This document shows positions 42,036-50,881 of a stretch of 64,000 bases of DNA, piece after piece. The DNA is taken from contig DBEP01000023.1 of assembly GCA_002294045.1 (NCBI GenBank), positions 39,713 to 103,712 on the forward strand, given 5' to 3'. The position numbers and the translations under genes are program-made. Within the stretch, counting starts at the first letter, position 1. Each line of letters opens with the position of its first letter. Source of the DNA: Lachnoclostridium sp. UBA903. GTDB lineage: Bacteria > Bacillota > Clostridia > Lachnospirales > Lachnospiraceae. The notes beneath the pieces are model-generated. The model was not told the origin of the DNA and made no database searches. It saw only the letters and a program-made list of their open reading frames with translations.

Positions 42036-42085
42036 GAATTAAGGGGTAACGGAGTATTAACAGACAGGAGGCAGTTGAAACGGTT

Positions 42086-43306
42086 ATGATTCAGTTATTC
42101 AAAGAAAAAAGTAATTGCTGCGGCTGCACGGCCTGCATGAATATCTGCCCCCGTAATTCCATTACCATGGAAAAGGATGAGGAAGGTTTTTTGTACCCTG
42201 TAATTGATGTTAATACCTGTATCCGGTGTATGGCCTGCGTAAAAGTATGCGCCTTCCATAATAAAGAATATAATGAAAAGATTCCGGGTGACCAGGAGGT
42301 CTTTGCCCTTAAGCATCCGGACCGGGACGTAAGGGAAAGAAGCTCTTCGGGAGGAGCTTTTACCCTTATCTCCGACTATGTCCTGGCTCAGGGAGGGAGT
42401 ATTTACGGTGCGGTTTTTAATGAAAGCTTTGAAGTAATACATAGTAAAGCCTGTAACCGGAAACAGAGAGATAAGATGAGAGGCTCCAAATACGTTCAAA
42501 GTAACCTTGGCAGTATTTTTAAAGAGGTAAAGTCGGAGCTGGAAACGGGAAAGCCTGTGCTTTTTACCGGCACACCATGCCAGACCGGAGGCTTAAAAAG
42601 CTATCTCGGCAGGGAATACACAGGTTTAATCCTGTGTGACATAGTCTGTCATGGCGGGCCCAGTCCTAAGGTCTGGGAGGATTACAGGACATATCTGGAG
42701 GGAAAATACCGGGATAAAATAAGAGATATAAACTTCCGGAACAAGGATTCCGGGTGGCGGAACAGTTTTCTGAAAGTGGAATTCAACAGGTCCGTGTATA
42801 AAAAAAGCATGCAGGAGGACCCTTATTATATTTTGTTTTTTTCCCACCTGATCATCAGGCCCTCCTGTCATCAATGTGTCTATACCTCCTATCACAGGGA
42901 ATCGGATATAACCCTGGCAGATTTCTGGGGAATCGAAAATACGGGAAAAGCCTTTCCCGATGATGATACGGGGGTATCCCTTGTATTGGTAAATACTAAG
43001 AAGGGGAAGGATTTGATTCAGAGCATACGGAAGGATTCGGAAATGGTTAAGAGCAGTCATTCCGCTTTTTATCAGCCTATCTTTGAAAGGCCAAGTAAAA
43101 TATCGCCCAGGCGGCCCCTGTTCTGGAAGGAATATTTTGCAAAAGGAAACGCTGCATTGGTGAAATACGGGAAGCTGACTGCAACCCAATGGATGATAAA
43201 GAAAATTATAGTTCCGGTTTTAAAAAAGACCGGACTATATAACCGGGTGGTAAAAATTTGTTACAGTTCATGGCTCTGTAAAGATAAGCAGTTCCGTGAA
43301 CAGTAA
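42086..43306 (+). CDS. Coenzyme F420 hydrogenase/dehydrogenase beta-subunit (FrhB) family iron-sulfur protein
   Basis: A 406-residue protein. The N-terminus has two [4Fe-4S] motifs: CCGCTACMNICP (about residues 11-22) and CIRCMACVKVC (about 45-55). The FrhB/FdhB core follows (RSSSGGAFTLISDYVL; RGSKYVQSNLG; FTGTPCQTGGLKSYLG; DIVCHGGPSPKVWEDY). Members in polysaccharide loci of F420-lacking bacteria are thought to carry out redox or modification steps on sugars. The flavin or electron partner is unknown. Confidence 0.88.
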   Translation: MIQLFKEKSNCCGCTACMNICPRNSITMEKDEEGFLYPVIDVNTCIRCMACVKVCAFHNKEYNEKIPGDQEVFALKHPDRDVRERSSSGGAFTLISDYVLAQGGSIYGAVFNESFEVIHSKACNRKQRDKMRGSKYVQSNLGSIFKEVKSELETGKPVLFTGTPCQTGGLKSYLGREYTGLILCDIVCHGGPSPKVWEDYRTYLEGKYRDKIRDINFRNKDSGWRNSFLKVEFNRSVYKKSMQEDPYYILFFSHLIIRPSCHQCVYTSYHRESDITLADFWGIENTGKAFPDDDTGVSLVLVNTKKGKDLIQSIRKDSEMVKSSHSAFYQPIFERPSKISPRRPLFWKEYFAKGNAALVKYGKLTATQWMIKKIIVPVLKKTGLYNRVVKICYSSWLCKDKQFREQ

Positions 43307-43471
43307 CACGCTTCGCGATGCACACAAAACGTAAAATCGGCGTTTTGGCGCTGCTATACTCCGGTTTTTTGTGACTTTCCCTTCGCTGCACTCACAAAAA
43401 ACACGTCGAGTTTATCGGCTGTGAATAGTAACAAAGATTTACTTTAAATAATATAAAGATTTAGGCGGTAA

Positions 43472-43505
43472 AACATTGTAACCTATGGTATTCTATGCTA
43501 AGATA
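43472..43505 (+). promoter_or_regulatory. Promoter and paired hairpins upstream of the CapD-like gene
   Basis: TTGTAA at about 43477, 17 bp, TAAGAT at about 43500 looks like a promoter. The leader then holds two hairpins, AATGGC/GCCATT (43513-43531) and TCATCTCC/GGAGATGA (43543-43560). No T-run follows. It explains part of the 316 bp space after the FrhB gene; the rest (43307-43440) is an unassigned repeat-like sequence. Confidence 0.45.
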
Positions 43506-43622
43506 TCTAAGTAATGGCCGCAAAAGCCATTCAGGCAGAAAATCATCTCCTTGGAGATGAAGAAAAGAACCATTTTAACCATCCTGATTTATAGTCCGGA
43601 AAACGGACAGATGGGAGATAAA

Positions 43623-45476
43623 ATGAAGCAGTTTATTCATGATAAAAGATTATTCATACGAAGATTGTTTTTAATCATACTGGATGTTATTTTAATTAAT
43701 ATAGCATCTTTCTCGGCACTGTTCATCCGTTTTGATTTCCGTCTGGGACAGATTCCGACCAATTATTCGGAAGCTGTGTTATCTTACATAATTATAAATA
43801 CGGTAACCACTATTATTATATTTTTTCTGTTCCGTTTATACAACAGCCTTTGGAGATATGCCGGAATTGATGAATTGGTCAATATCATATTTGCCTGTAC
43901 GCTGTCGGGAGGGCTGCAGTTAATCGGTATGCATTTCCTGCTGAATATCCATGTACCCAGGAGTTATTATCCGCTCAGTACCTTATTTATGATGGCTTTA
44001 ATAAGCGTCAGCAGGTTTTTTTACCGGTATGCCAGAAGGCTGTCAAAACGTTATCATGGGACTTCCCAAAGCCGGATTATGATTGTCGGAGCAGGTGAGG
44101 CCGGCAACTATATTATCAGGGAAATAGCGGTAAGCGGCTATGTAAAAGGGAGTGTCGTATGTGCCATTGACGACAATAAAGATAAGCTGGGCAGCTATAT
44201 TCAGGGCGTAAAGGTGGTAGGAGACCGGACTAAAATTATAGAAGCCGCCGAAAAGTACGAAATCAGTGATATTTTTATAGCCATGCCTTCGGCTTCCAGG
44301 AAGAATATAAAAGAGATTCTGGAAATCTGTAAGGAGACAGGCTGTGCCTTAAAGATTCTTCCCGGAATGTATCAATTGATTAATGAAGAGGTCAGCGTTA
44401 CCAGATTGAGGGATGTTGAAATTGAGGACCTGCTTGGCAGGGAGCCTGTTAAAATTGACCCGGAAGGCATCGAGAATTATATCAGGGGCAAGGTCATAAT
44501 GGTTACCGGCGGAGGCGGCTCCATAGGAAGCGAATTATGCAGGCAGATTGCAAAACAAGGGCCCCGAAAGTTAATTATTGTTGATATCTATGAAAATAAT
44601 GCATATTTTATCCAGCAGGAATTAAAAAGCGAATATCCTGATTTAGACCTGGTAGTTTTAATTGCATCCGTCCGGAACTCCAATCGTATGAACTGGATTA
44701 TGGAACGGTATAAGCCCAATATCATTTACCATGCGGCGGCCCACAAGCATGTTCCCCTTATGGAAGACAGTCCCAATGAAGCAATCAAGAATAATGTGGG
44801 CGGAACCTACAAGATGGCAAAAGCAGCCGATACATACGGAGTCCAGAAGTTTATACTTATTTCTTCCGATAAGGCCGTAAATCCGACCAATGTTATGGGG
44901 GCATCGAAAAGAATCTGTGAAATGATTATTCAGGCTTACAATAAGCAGTCAAAAACAGATTTTGTGGCCGTACGTTTTGGAAATGTTCTGGGCAGCAACG
45001 GCAGCGTAATCCCCTTATTTAAGGAACAGATTCTGCGGGGCGGGCCGGTTACCGTTACCCATCCGGATATTATAAGATACTTTATGACCATACCGGAAGC
45101 CGTGTCCCTGGTACTGCAGGCGGCCGCTTATGCCAAGGGGGGTGAAATCTTTGTCCTGGATATGGGGGAACCTGTCAAAATTGCGGAGCTTGCAAAAAAC
45201 TTAATCCGTTTATCCGGTTATGAACCCGGCAGGGACATTACTATTGAATTCACCGGTTTAAGACCCGGAGAAAAACTGTATGAAGAGCTTTTAATGGACG
45301 AAGAGGGCCTGCAGGATACGGATAATAAATTGATACATATTGGAAAACCCATAGAAATGAGTGTGGACGACGTTTTAAAAGAAGTGGAAGAATTGGATAT
45401 GGCAGCCAAGGAGGAAACGGAAGATATCAGGGATAGGATTAAAAAACTGGTTCCGACTTATTTTACAAAAGAATAA
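43623..45476 (+). CDS. Membrane-bound nucleoside-diphosphate-sugar dehydratase (CapD/PglF/FlaA1-like)
   Basis: A 617-residue protein from the ATG at 43623 (GGGAG upstream); the frame is open to a TTG at 43551. Four N-terminal hydrophobic helices are followed by a CoA-binding-like Rossmann domain (SRIMIVGAGEAGNYIIREI) and the catalytic SDR domain: MVTGGGGSIGSELCRQI, HAAAHKHVPLMEDSP and SSDKAVNPTNVMGASKR, in which Met replaces the usual SDR Tyr, as in 4,6-dehydratases. It converts a UDP-HexNAc to its 4-keto-6-deoxy form, often the first step of deoxy-sugar priming. It closes the polysaccharide cluster. Confidence 0.92.
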   Translation: MKQFIHDKRLFIRRLFLIILDVILINIASFSALFIRFDFRLGQIPTNYSEAVLSYIIINTVTTIIIFFLFRLYNSLWRYAGIDELVNIIFACTLSGGLQLIGMHFLLNIHVPRSYYPLSTLFMMALISVSRFFYRYARRLSKRYHGTSQSRIMIVGAGEAGNYIIREIAVSGYVKGSVVCAIDDNKDKLGSYIQGVKVVGDRTKIIEAAEKYEISDIFIAMPSASRKNIKEILEICKETGCALKILPGMYQLINEEVSVTRLRDVEIEDLLGREPVKIDPEGIENYIRGKVIMVTGGGGSIGSELCRQIAKQGPRKLIIVDIYENNAYFIQQELKSEYPDLDLVVLIASVRNSNRMNWIMERYKPNIIYHAAAHKHVPLMEDSPNEAIKNNVGGTYKMAKAADTYGVQKFILISSDKAVNPTNVMGASKRICEMIIQAYNKQSKTDFVAVRFGNVLGSNGSVIPLFKEQILRGGPVTVTHPDIIRYFMTIPEAVSLVLQAAAYAKGGEIFVLDMGEPVKIAELAKNLIRLSGYEPGRDITIEFTGLRPGEKLYEELLMDEEGLQDTDNKLIHIGKPIEMSVDDVLKEVEELDMAAKEETEDIRDRIKKLVPTYFTKE

Positions 45477-45509
45477 ATGGGAAAAATACGGCATAGGCTT
45501 ACCGGCGAC

Positions 45510-45543
45510 AGGACAGAATGTATATTAATATGCATTCTGTCCT
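45510..45543 (+). terminator. Terminator after the polysaccharide cluster
   Basis: A stem of AGGACAGAATGCAT and its complement around a short AT loop, 34 bp past the CapD-like stop. The T-run is short (TTT). It lies between convergent genes and could serve both strands. Confidence 0.6.
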
Positions 45544-45586
45544 TTGGTGGGAATATTAAATAATTTGTTTGTTCAGTAAAAGTACC

Positions 45587-47074
45587 TTAGGAATCCGGAT
45601 GCAGAAGTTCCATAAAGCTTTTATCCATTCTTAAATCCTTTTCAAATGGCACAACATCACAGGTATTTATATAGTGTTCCAGCAATCTTTCTTTCAGCTG
45701 CAATATGATTTCCCGGTATGAAGGGTCCGTTATCCTGTTATTTATCTCAGATGGGTCCTTTCTTAAATCATAAAATTCATCACTTTCGTAGAGCCTTTTA
45801 ATATATTTATATTCTTTGGTGCGGCACATGATGGCCTTTCCGTTATACATATCATCCGAGTATTGCAAAGATTGTCTTGGATAATACAGCCTTTCCGGAT
45901 TGGGTATTCCCTGGCCGCCGCTTTCTTTACAATGTTCTTCCCCTTTGCGGATGCCTCCTTCGCAAAATACCGCATCTCTGACCTTTTCTTCCTTTTCCGC
46001 AAGATAGGGAAGCAGTGATTTGCCGAAGTGGGTATGCCGCTTTTTAATCCCGGATAAATCTTCGGCTGTTGCGTAAAAATCAATCAGCTCTACCAATGTA
46101 TCACAGTTTCCGGTGACTTTCTGCATTCCTTTTGGAAGCTTTACGATAAAAGGCACATTAGTCAGGCAATCCTCAAAACAATTCTGAGCTTTTTCCACCA
46201 GTCCGTAGTCTCCGGTAAAATCACCATGGTCACTGAAGACAAATATTGCGGTGTCATCATACACATTTTTTTCTTTCAGCGCTTGTACTATCATACCCGT
46301 CAGCTCGTCCACCTTGCTGCACATTGCCAGATACACGGCTCTCAGCTCATCAAAACGTTCCTCTTCCCATCCGGATATTCTCTGTAATTTACTCAGTTCC
46401 TTTTCTATCCTGGCCTTCCCGGTGAAATCCTTCGGAGGCTTTATACGTCCGGGAAGTCTGCTGATATTTATCCTGTCATAATATTTTTGGCTTATCTGGT
46501 AATCCGGATGTGGCAGCATAAGCGGCAGGAAAATACAAAACGGCTCATCCTGATTATAATTCCTGATAAAATCCGCTGCTCCCGTTGTCCATAAATCATC
46601 TATGGTCTTCCCTTCCGGTATGATACCTCTGAAAAAGGAATAATAATTATCTCCGTCCGGTTCCCCGCGCCAATTGCCGGCAGGAAGTTTATCGGGTTTT
46701 TGTGACGGAATATAATATGTATTGCAATAATCCTTGTAGTATTCTTCCTGCTGAGCGGGGAGAAGATCATTACGCTGGTTCATCCATACATGATATCCGT
46801 CTTCTTTTAGATATTTCAGCAATACGGGCTCATGGGAACGCATCATATGTGTCATTGTCCGGTGTCCTGCCACATGAGGGTACCATCCGCTCATAAAGCT
46901 GCACCGGGAGGGGGTACATACAGGATTCTGGCAGAAAGCATTGGAAAAAGAAGCTCCTTCCATTGCAAGCCGGTCCAGATTTGGGGTAAAGGATGCCGGA
47001 TTTCCAAAATGAGCCATGCTGTCTGCACGCATTTGGTCCGGATTAATAATAACAATGTTTTTTCTTTTTTTCAT
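45587..47074 (-). CDS. Sulfatase, Cys-type (formylglycine-dependent)
   Basis: A 495-residue alkaline-phosphatase-superfamily sulfatase. The ATG at 47074 is the one supplied by an R4 leader repeat. The N-terminus reads KKRKNIVIINPDQMRADSMAHFG (metal Asp), and the active-site motif is CTPSR in FCQNPVCTPSRCSFMSG (about residue 57), the C-x-P-S-R form that must be converted to formylglycine. FSDHGDFTGDYGLVEK supplies the second metal site. There is no signal peptide, so the substrate is likely an imported sulfated sugar. The maturase at 55424 can act on it in anaerobes. Confidence 0.93.
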   Translation of the reverse strand: MKKRKNIVIINPDQMRADSMAHFGNPASFTPNLDRLAMEGASFSNAFCQNPVCTPSRCSFMSGWYPHVAGHRTMTHMMRSHEPVLLKYLKEDGYHVWMNQRNDLLPAQQEEYYKDYCNTYYIPSQKPDKLPAGNWRGEPDGDNYYSFFRGIIPEGKTIDDLWTTGAADFIRNYNQDEPFCIFLPLMLPHPDYQISQKYYDRINISRLPGRIKPPKDFTGKARIEKELSKLQRISGWEEERFDELRAVYLAMCSKVDELTGMIVQALKEKNVYDDTAIFVFSDHGDFTGDYGLVEKAQNCFEDCLTNVPFIVKLPKGMQKVTGNCDTLVELIDFYATAEDLSGIKKRHTHFGKSLLPYLAEKEEKVRDAVFCEGGIRKGEEHCKESGGQGIPNPERLYYPRQSLQYSDDMYNGKAIMCRTKEYKYIKRLYESDEFYDLRKDPSEINNRITDPSYREIILQLKERLLEHYINTCDVVPFEKDLRMDKSFMELLHPDS

Positions 47075-47185
47075 ATTTACACCCATTGCATACCGCAGGC
47101 GGGCCTGCGGCACTGCCACAATATATAAAAGTGAAACAAGTTTCACAGGCTGAAAGAAGCATTTTGTGGCAACCTTTCTATATTC
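47071..47185 (-). repeat. Leader repeat ending on a start codon, family R4 copy 2 (sulfatase)
   Basis: On the minus strand: GAATATAGAAAGGTTGCC, CTTCTTTCAG, an inserted GTGAAAC/GTTTCAC hairpin, TTGTGGCAGTGCCGCAGG, hairpin CCGCAGG-CCCG-CCTGCGG, then TATGCAATGGGTGTAAAT and the sulfatase ATGAAAA. It shares order and sequence with 31861-32019 and 63443-63555, and fills the space between the LacI gene and the sulfatase gene. Confidence 0.78.
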
Positions 47186-47198
47186 ATATTTAAAATAT

Positions 47199-48236
47199 TT
47201 AACAGGTGGAATCCCTGTCAATATACCGGAACGGGACATACTCGTCAACTATTTTATTCTGTTCCGGATAAATCTGGTTAAACAAAAGGTCTACCGACCG
47301 GTAACCCATTTCGTAAGCATTTACATAAATGGTAGATAAGGCCGGAGAAAATTCCGAACCGGTGGTTGTTGAAAAAGCGGTGCCGATGATAGCAATGTCC
47401 TCCGGTATCCGGTAACCTGCTTTTTGAAGGTGGTTATATGCAGTAATGCAGAAATCTGCTGAATTAATAAAAAATCCGTCCGGAGGGGAAGGACTGTTGA
47501 TATAACCGTCGATGATAGTACAGAACTGGAATGTGTCGTCGGGCGTATAGATACATAAACGGCATGTAAAATTTTCCTGTTCATGGGCTGCCTGAAAGGC
47601 TTCCAGAAGAGATTTCATTCTGGAATACTGGGGATCGTTCATAAATGAATAAAATAAAACTATATTTCTATAGCCTTTATCATAAAAAATCCGGAGCACT
47701 TCCTGGGCGTACAAATAATAACCACCGTAAATATTATGTTCTTTTACTATTATATCGCTGCCGTCGCCGGCAAATACAAAGGGCATGCCTGACGAAAGCA
47801 GATGCGGTATGCTGCCGATAATACCGCTGTTGATTCCGGGGAAGATGATGCCGTCAAAATCATGCTGATTGAACAGCAGTGCATTAGCGCCGGAATCAGT
47901 AATATTTTGGGGATTATAAAGCAGCATGTTAAAATGATAATGATTTAAATTATCTATAACCCCAAGTATAAACATATTATAAAATGAAAAATTATTTAGT
48001 GAGCCGTTAGAAACAAAAGGCAGTGCTATGGCAATTGTATTGGTAGAACCGGATGCCAGATGCCTGGCTCTGGTGTTCGGTATATAGCCAAGCCGGTTAA
48101 TAGCTTCGGTTACTTTTCTGATTGTTTCATCGGAATATTTTCCTTTTTTATTTATGATTCTGGATACTGTACTGGCGGCAAGACCTGTTTCTTTTGCTAT
48201 ATCATAAATTGTAACTGAATTTCTATTTGTTTCCAT
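47199..48236 (-). CDS. LacI family transcriptional regulator
   Basis: A 345-residue repressor: N-terminal HTH (TIYDIAKETGLAASTVSRIINKKGKYSDETIRKV) with hinge LGYIPNTRARHLA, then a periplasmic-binding-like sensor domain. It is divergent from the sugar ABC genes and upstream of the sulfatase gene on its own strand. Two palindromic sites of LacI-family type in the divergent region are its likely operators. The inducer is presumably a sugar released from a sulfated glycan. Confidence 0.93.
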   Translation of the reverse strand: METNRNSVTIYDIAKETGLAASTVSRIINKKGKYSDETIRKVTEAINRLGYIPNTRARHLASGSTNTIAIALPFVSNGSLNNFSFYNMFILGVIDNLNHYHFNMLLYNPQNITDSGANALLFNQHDFDGIIFPGINSGIIGSIPHLLSSGMPFVFAGDGSDIIVKEHNIYGGYYLYAQEVLRIFYDKGYRNIVLFYSFMNDPQYSRMKSLLEAFQAAHEQENFTCRLCIYTPDDTFQFCTIIDGYINSPSPPDGFFINSADFCITAYNHLQKAGYRIPEDIAIIGTAFSTTTGSEFSPALSTIYVNAYEMGYRSVDLLFNQIYPEQNKIVDEYVPFRYIDRDSTC

Positions 48237-48307
48237 TTTTTAAATCCTCCAAACAGAATGCTTATTAAATATAATATATCATAAAAATTAACATAAGTAA
48301 AGCGGAA

Positions 48308-48323
48308 ATGCAACCGATTGCAT
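48308..48323. promoter_or_regulatory. LacI-family operator 1
   Basis: ATGCAACCGATTGCAT, a near-perfect palindrome with the central CG typical of LacI-family operators, 72 bp upstream of the LacI gene. A related site lies at 48475-48490. Confidence 0.75.
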
Positions 48324-48440
48324 AATGGCTTTATTATTATGATATTATACGTCAGTCATTAAAGAAAGGCATAAACTACATAAATAATTTTTTAAATCAT
48401 ATAAAAATAGAAATTATGCACAAAGAAATTTATAATATTA

Positions 48441-48490
48441 TTGACAAAAAGATAAAACGGTGATATATTTCTTAATGTAACCGATTGCAT
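48441..48490 (+). promoter_or_regulatory. Sugar ABC promoter with LacI-family operator 2
   Basis: TTGACA (48441-48446), 17 bp, TATATT (48464-48469), then ATGTAACCGATTGCAT (48475-48490) over the expected transcription start. The operator placement would block initiation, and the two sites are 167 bp apart, so looping is possible. The leader to the start codon is about 155 nt, otherwise without clear features. Confidence 0.78.
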
Positions 48491-48632
48491 TATTGGCGTA
48501 ATATTATATCATGAAGGGAGAGGAGGCCTTTATTTCTACATTAAACGGTTGTTTTTATTTTTGTTCCAGGCTATGTTTCAGAGTTATTTCAGACAATTTT
48601 AGCAACTAAACAAGGTAGGAGGTATATAACTT

Positions 48633-49967
48633 ATGGGCTTTATGAAAAAAATTAAAATGGTGGTTCTTATTTTAGCGGTAATTTTGATATTTACCGGATG
48701 CAGCACTGCATCAAAGAATTCCTCAGACAACGGCAGTTCTCCGTCGGGTGAATCGGCAGAAGCAGACACTTCCAAAACGGAAGACACAACCGGCGGCAAA
48801 AAAGCGGTTAATCTTACCATATGGCTTGCGGGCAGCGGTGACGCAATCTATGACACTGCTTACAGAACTGTACTTGATGCATATTGCAAAGAAAATCCAA
48901 ATGTTACATATGAGCTTACGTTCATACCGTGGACGGATTATTTCACAAAACTTAACACGGGTCTGATTGGGGGCGCGGGACCTGATATTTTTATGCTGGG
49001 TTACGGACAGATGGGGTCTATTCAGGACCTGGGATATTGCCTGAACCTGGACCAGTATATTCCGGAAGATTGGGATGGTTATGATGATTTTTATGAAAAC
49101 GTTTTAAAATCCGGCTATAAGGATGGAAGCCTGTACGGACTGTTCGCTCCCTCCACCAGAGTATGGGAGTATAGGAAGGATATTGCGGAGGCAAACGGTG
49201 TAACGGAAGAAGAACTATATATTAAAACGCCTGATGATTTTTATAATTTGGTCAGAAAGATGACCGTATACGATGATTCGGGTAAAGTTAAAACATATGG
49301 ACTGGAGCTTGACCCCGACGGGGAGCAGGACTTTTTTGCCTTAACGTCTATGTATGATGAGGAACTGGCTTTATGGAATGATGATTTGACGGCGGCATTC
49401 AATAAGGAGGCCTCGGCGAAAGCGCTGGATGGTATGAAGGCATTGATAGAGGAAGGCGTGGTATGTTTCAGGGACCCCAGTGCAACCATATTTGGTGTTG
49501 CAGCCGGAACCGCAGCCATGGACCTGACAGCGGAAACCAATTACGCCGTTTCGGAAGCAGCCTATCCCGGGAACATCGGCATTGTAAAAAATGACATGAA
49601 TACTCTTCTGATTGGTAATTATTTGGCGGTAAATGCTGCCAGCAGGAATCCGGATACCGCAGCCGAAGTGTTCCTGCATTTATATTCTAAAGAATCCCAG
49701 CAGGTACTTGCTGAGAAGGCCGCGCTTTATTCGGGAAGAAAGTCGTTGGATGATGCCTATCTGGAGCTTAATCCGGAATTTGAGAATGTTATCTATGCAT
49801 ATCAGAAATCCTATCCGTATTCCTTTACCATGAATAAGCTGTACAGTACGGTTATTGTAGATTTCCGTACCGGCATGGAACTGATTATAAAAGGCGCGGA
49901 TTCGGTATCTACACTGGAGGATATGGAGGCACAGTGGAATTCCGTAATTGCTACGGCAGACAAATAA
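48633..49967 (+). CDS. Sugar ABC transporter substrate-binding lipoprotein
   Basis: A 444-residue family-1 extracellular binding lipoprotein; AGGAGG lies ten bases upstream of the ATG. A signal peptide ends with FTGC, then a Ser/Gly/Glu-rich linker, then the binding fold (VNLTIWLAGSGDAIYDTAYRTVLDAYCKENPNVTYEL; GGAGPDIFMLGYGQMG). It binds an oligosaccharide for the permeases that follow. The locus context points to a sulfated or desulfated glycan fragment. Confidence 0.93.
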   Translation: MGFMKKIKMVVLILAVILIFTGCSTASKNSSDNGSSPSGESAEADTSKTEDTTGGKKAVNLTIWLAGSGDAIYDTAYRTVLDAYCKENPNVTYELTFIPWTDYFTKLNTGLIGGAGPDIFMLGYGQMGSIQDLGYCLNLDQYIPEDWDGYDDFYENVLKSGYKDGSLYGLFAPSTRVWEYRKDIAEANGVTEEELYIKTPDDFYNLVRKMTVYDDSGKVKTYGLELDPDGEQDFFALTSMYDEELALWNDDLTAAFNKEASAKALDGMKALIEEGVVCFRDPSATIFGVAAGTAAMDLTAETNYAVSEAAYPGNIGIVKNDMNTLLIGNYLAVNAASRNPDTAAEVFLHLYSKESQQVLAEKAALYSGRKSLDDAYLELNPEFENVIYAYQKSYPYSFTMNKLYSTVIVDFRTGMELIIKGADSVSTLEDMEAQWNSVIATADK

Positions 49968-49984
49968 AGAAGGAGGATAAAAGG

Positions 49985-50881
49985 GTGAATTTAAAGTTAA
50001 AAAAGAAGAAAGGCAGCTTGGAATATGATAATATAGCATATCTTCTGATTGCACCCAGTTATCTGATATATTTGCTGTTTATTTTAATACCGATAGGCTG
50101 GACGGTCATAATGTCCTTTACCGATTTTAATCTTCGGGAGTATCGTTTCATCGGTTTTACGAATTACTTTAATATGTTTACGGACAGTGTATTTTTAAAG
50201 AGCCTTTGGAATACCATACGGTACAGTTTGATGACGATACCGGTAACAATAGTATTGGCGTTGTTTCTGGCTATTTTGCTCAATCAGAAGATAAAAGCCC
50301 GCGGATTTTTCAGAACGTTGTTTTATCTGCCCAACATTTTCTCCATGGTGGCGGTAGCCATGGCGTGGCTGTATCTGTATGATACAAATAGCGGTATCAT
50401 TAATAAGGTGCTGAATGATTTAGGATTGCCTGACGTAGGCTGGGTGTCGGATGCAGGTACGGCAATGATATCGGTTGCACTTTTGAGCATATGGAACTCC
50501 ACAGGATATAATATGGTACTGTTTCTGTCCGGCCTTCAGGGCATACCGGATTACCTGTATGAGGCTGCCAGCATTGACGGGGCAACAAGAATACGTAAAT
50601 TTTTTGCCATTACTATGCCCATGCTGGCACCAACTACTTTTTTTGTATTTGTCATGTCGTGCATTCAGTCTTTTCAGATATTCGGCCAGGTGCTGATATT
50701 GACCAACGGAGGCCCATTGAACGCAACGACAACCATTGCCCATCAAATCTACCGGAACGGATTTGAATACTATAAGATGGGCTATGCATCTGCGCAAGCG
50801 GTAATTTTAATGGTAATTATATTGATTATCACGGTTATCAATATGAAGGCAGGAAAGGGTGGTGACAATGACCTTAACTAA
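49985..50881 (+). CDS. Sugar ABC transporter permease (MalF/UgpA type)
   Basis: A 298-residue membrane protein starting at a GTG with AGGAGG upstream; the longer open frame overlaps the lipoprotein gene. Six hydrophobic segments and the EAA motif (YEAASIDGATRIRKFFAITMPMLAPTT) are as in MalF-like permeases. It overlaps the second permease by 14 bp. No ATPase gene is present, which is normal where a shared MsmX-type ATPase serves several importers. Confidence 0.93.
   Translation: MNLKLKKKKGSLEYDNIAYLLIAPSYLIYLLFILIPIGWTVIMSFTDFNLREYRFIGFTNYFNMFTDSVFLKSLWNTIRYSLMTIPVTIVLALFLAILLNQKIKARGFFRTLFYLPNIFSMVAVAMAWLYLYDTNSGIINKVLNDLGLPDVGWVSDAGTAMISVALLSIWNSTGYNMVLFLSGLQGIPDYLYEAASIDGATRIRKFFAITMPMLAPTTFFVFVMSCIQSFQIFGQVLILTNGGPLNATTTIAHQIYRNGFEYYKMGYASAQAVILMVIILIITVINMKAGKGGDNDLN

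Noticed and set aside
43307..43440. Repeat-like sequence with ACAAAA/TTTTGTG blocks after the FrhB gene
   Set aside because: It resembles dispersed repeats of this bacterial group, but no second copy is in the window, so I cannot call it a repeat from this sequence.
43505..43562. Two hairpins with GCAAAAGCC, considered as a c-di-GMP riboswitch
   Set aside because: The full GEMM consensus (second helix and tetraloop receptor) is not present.
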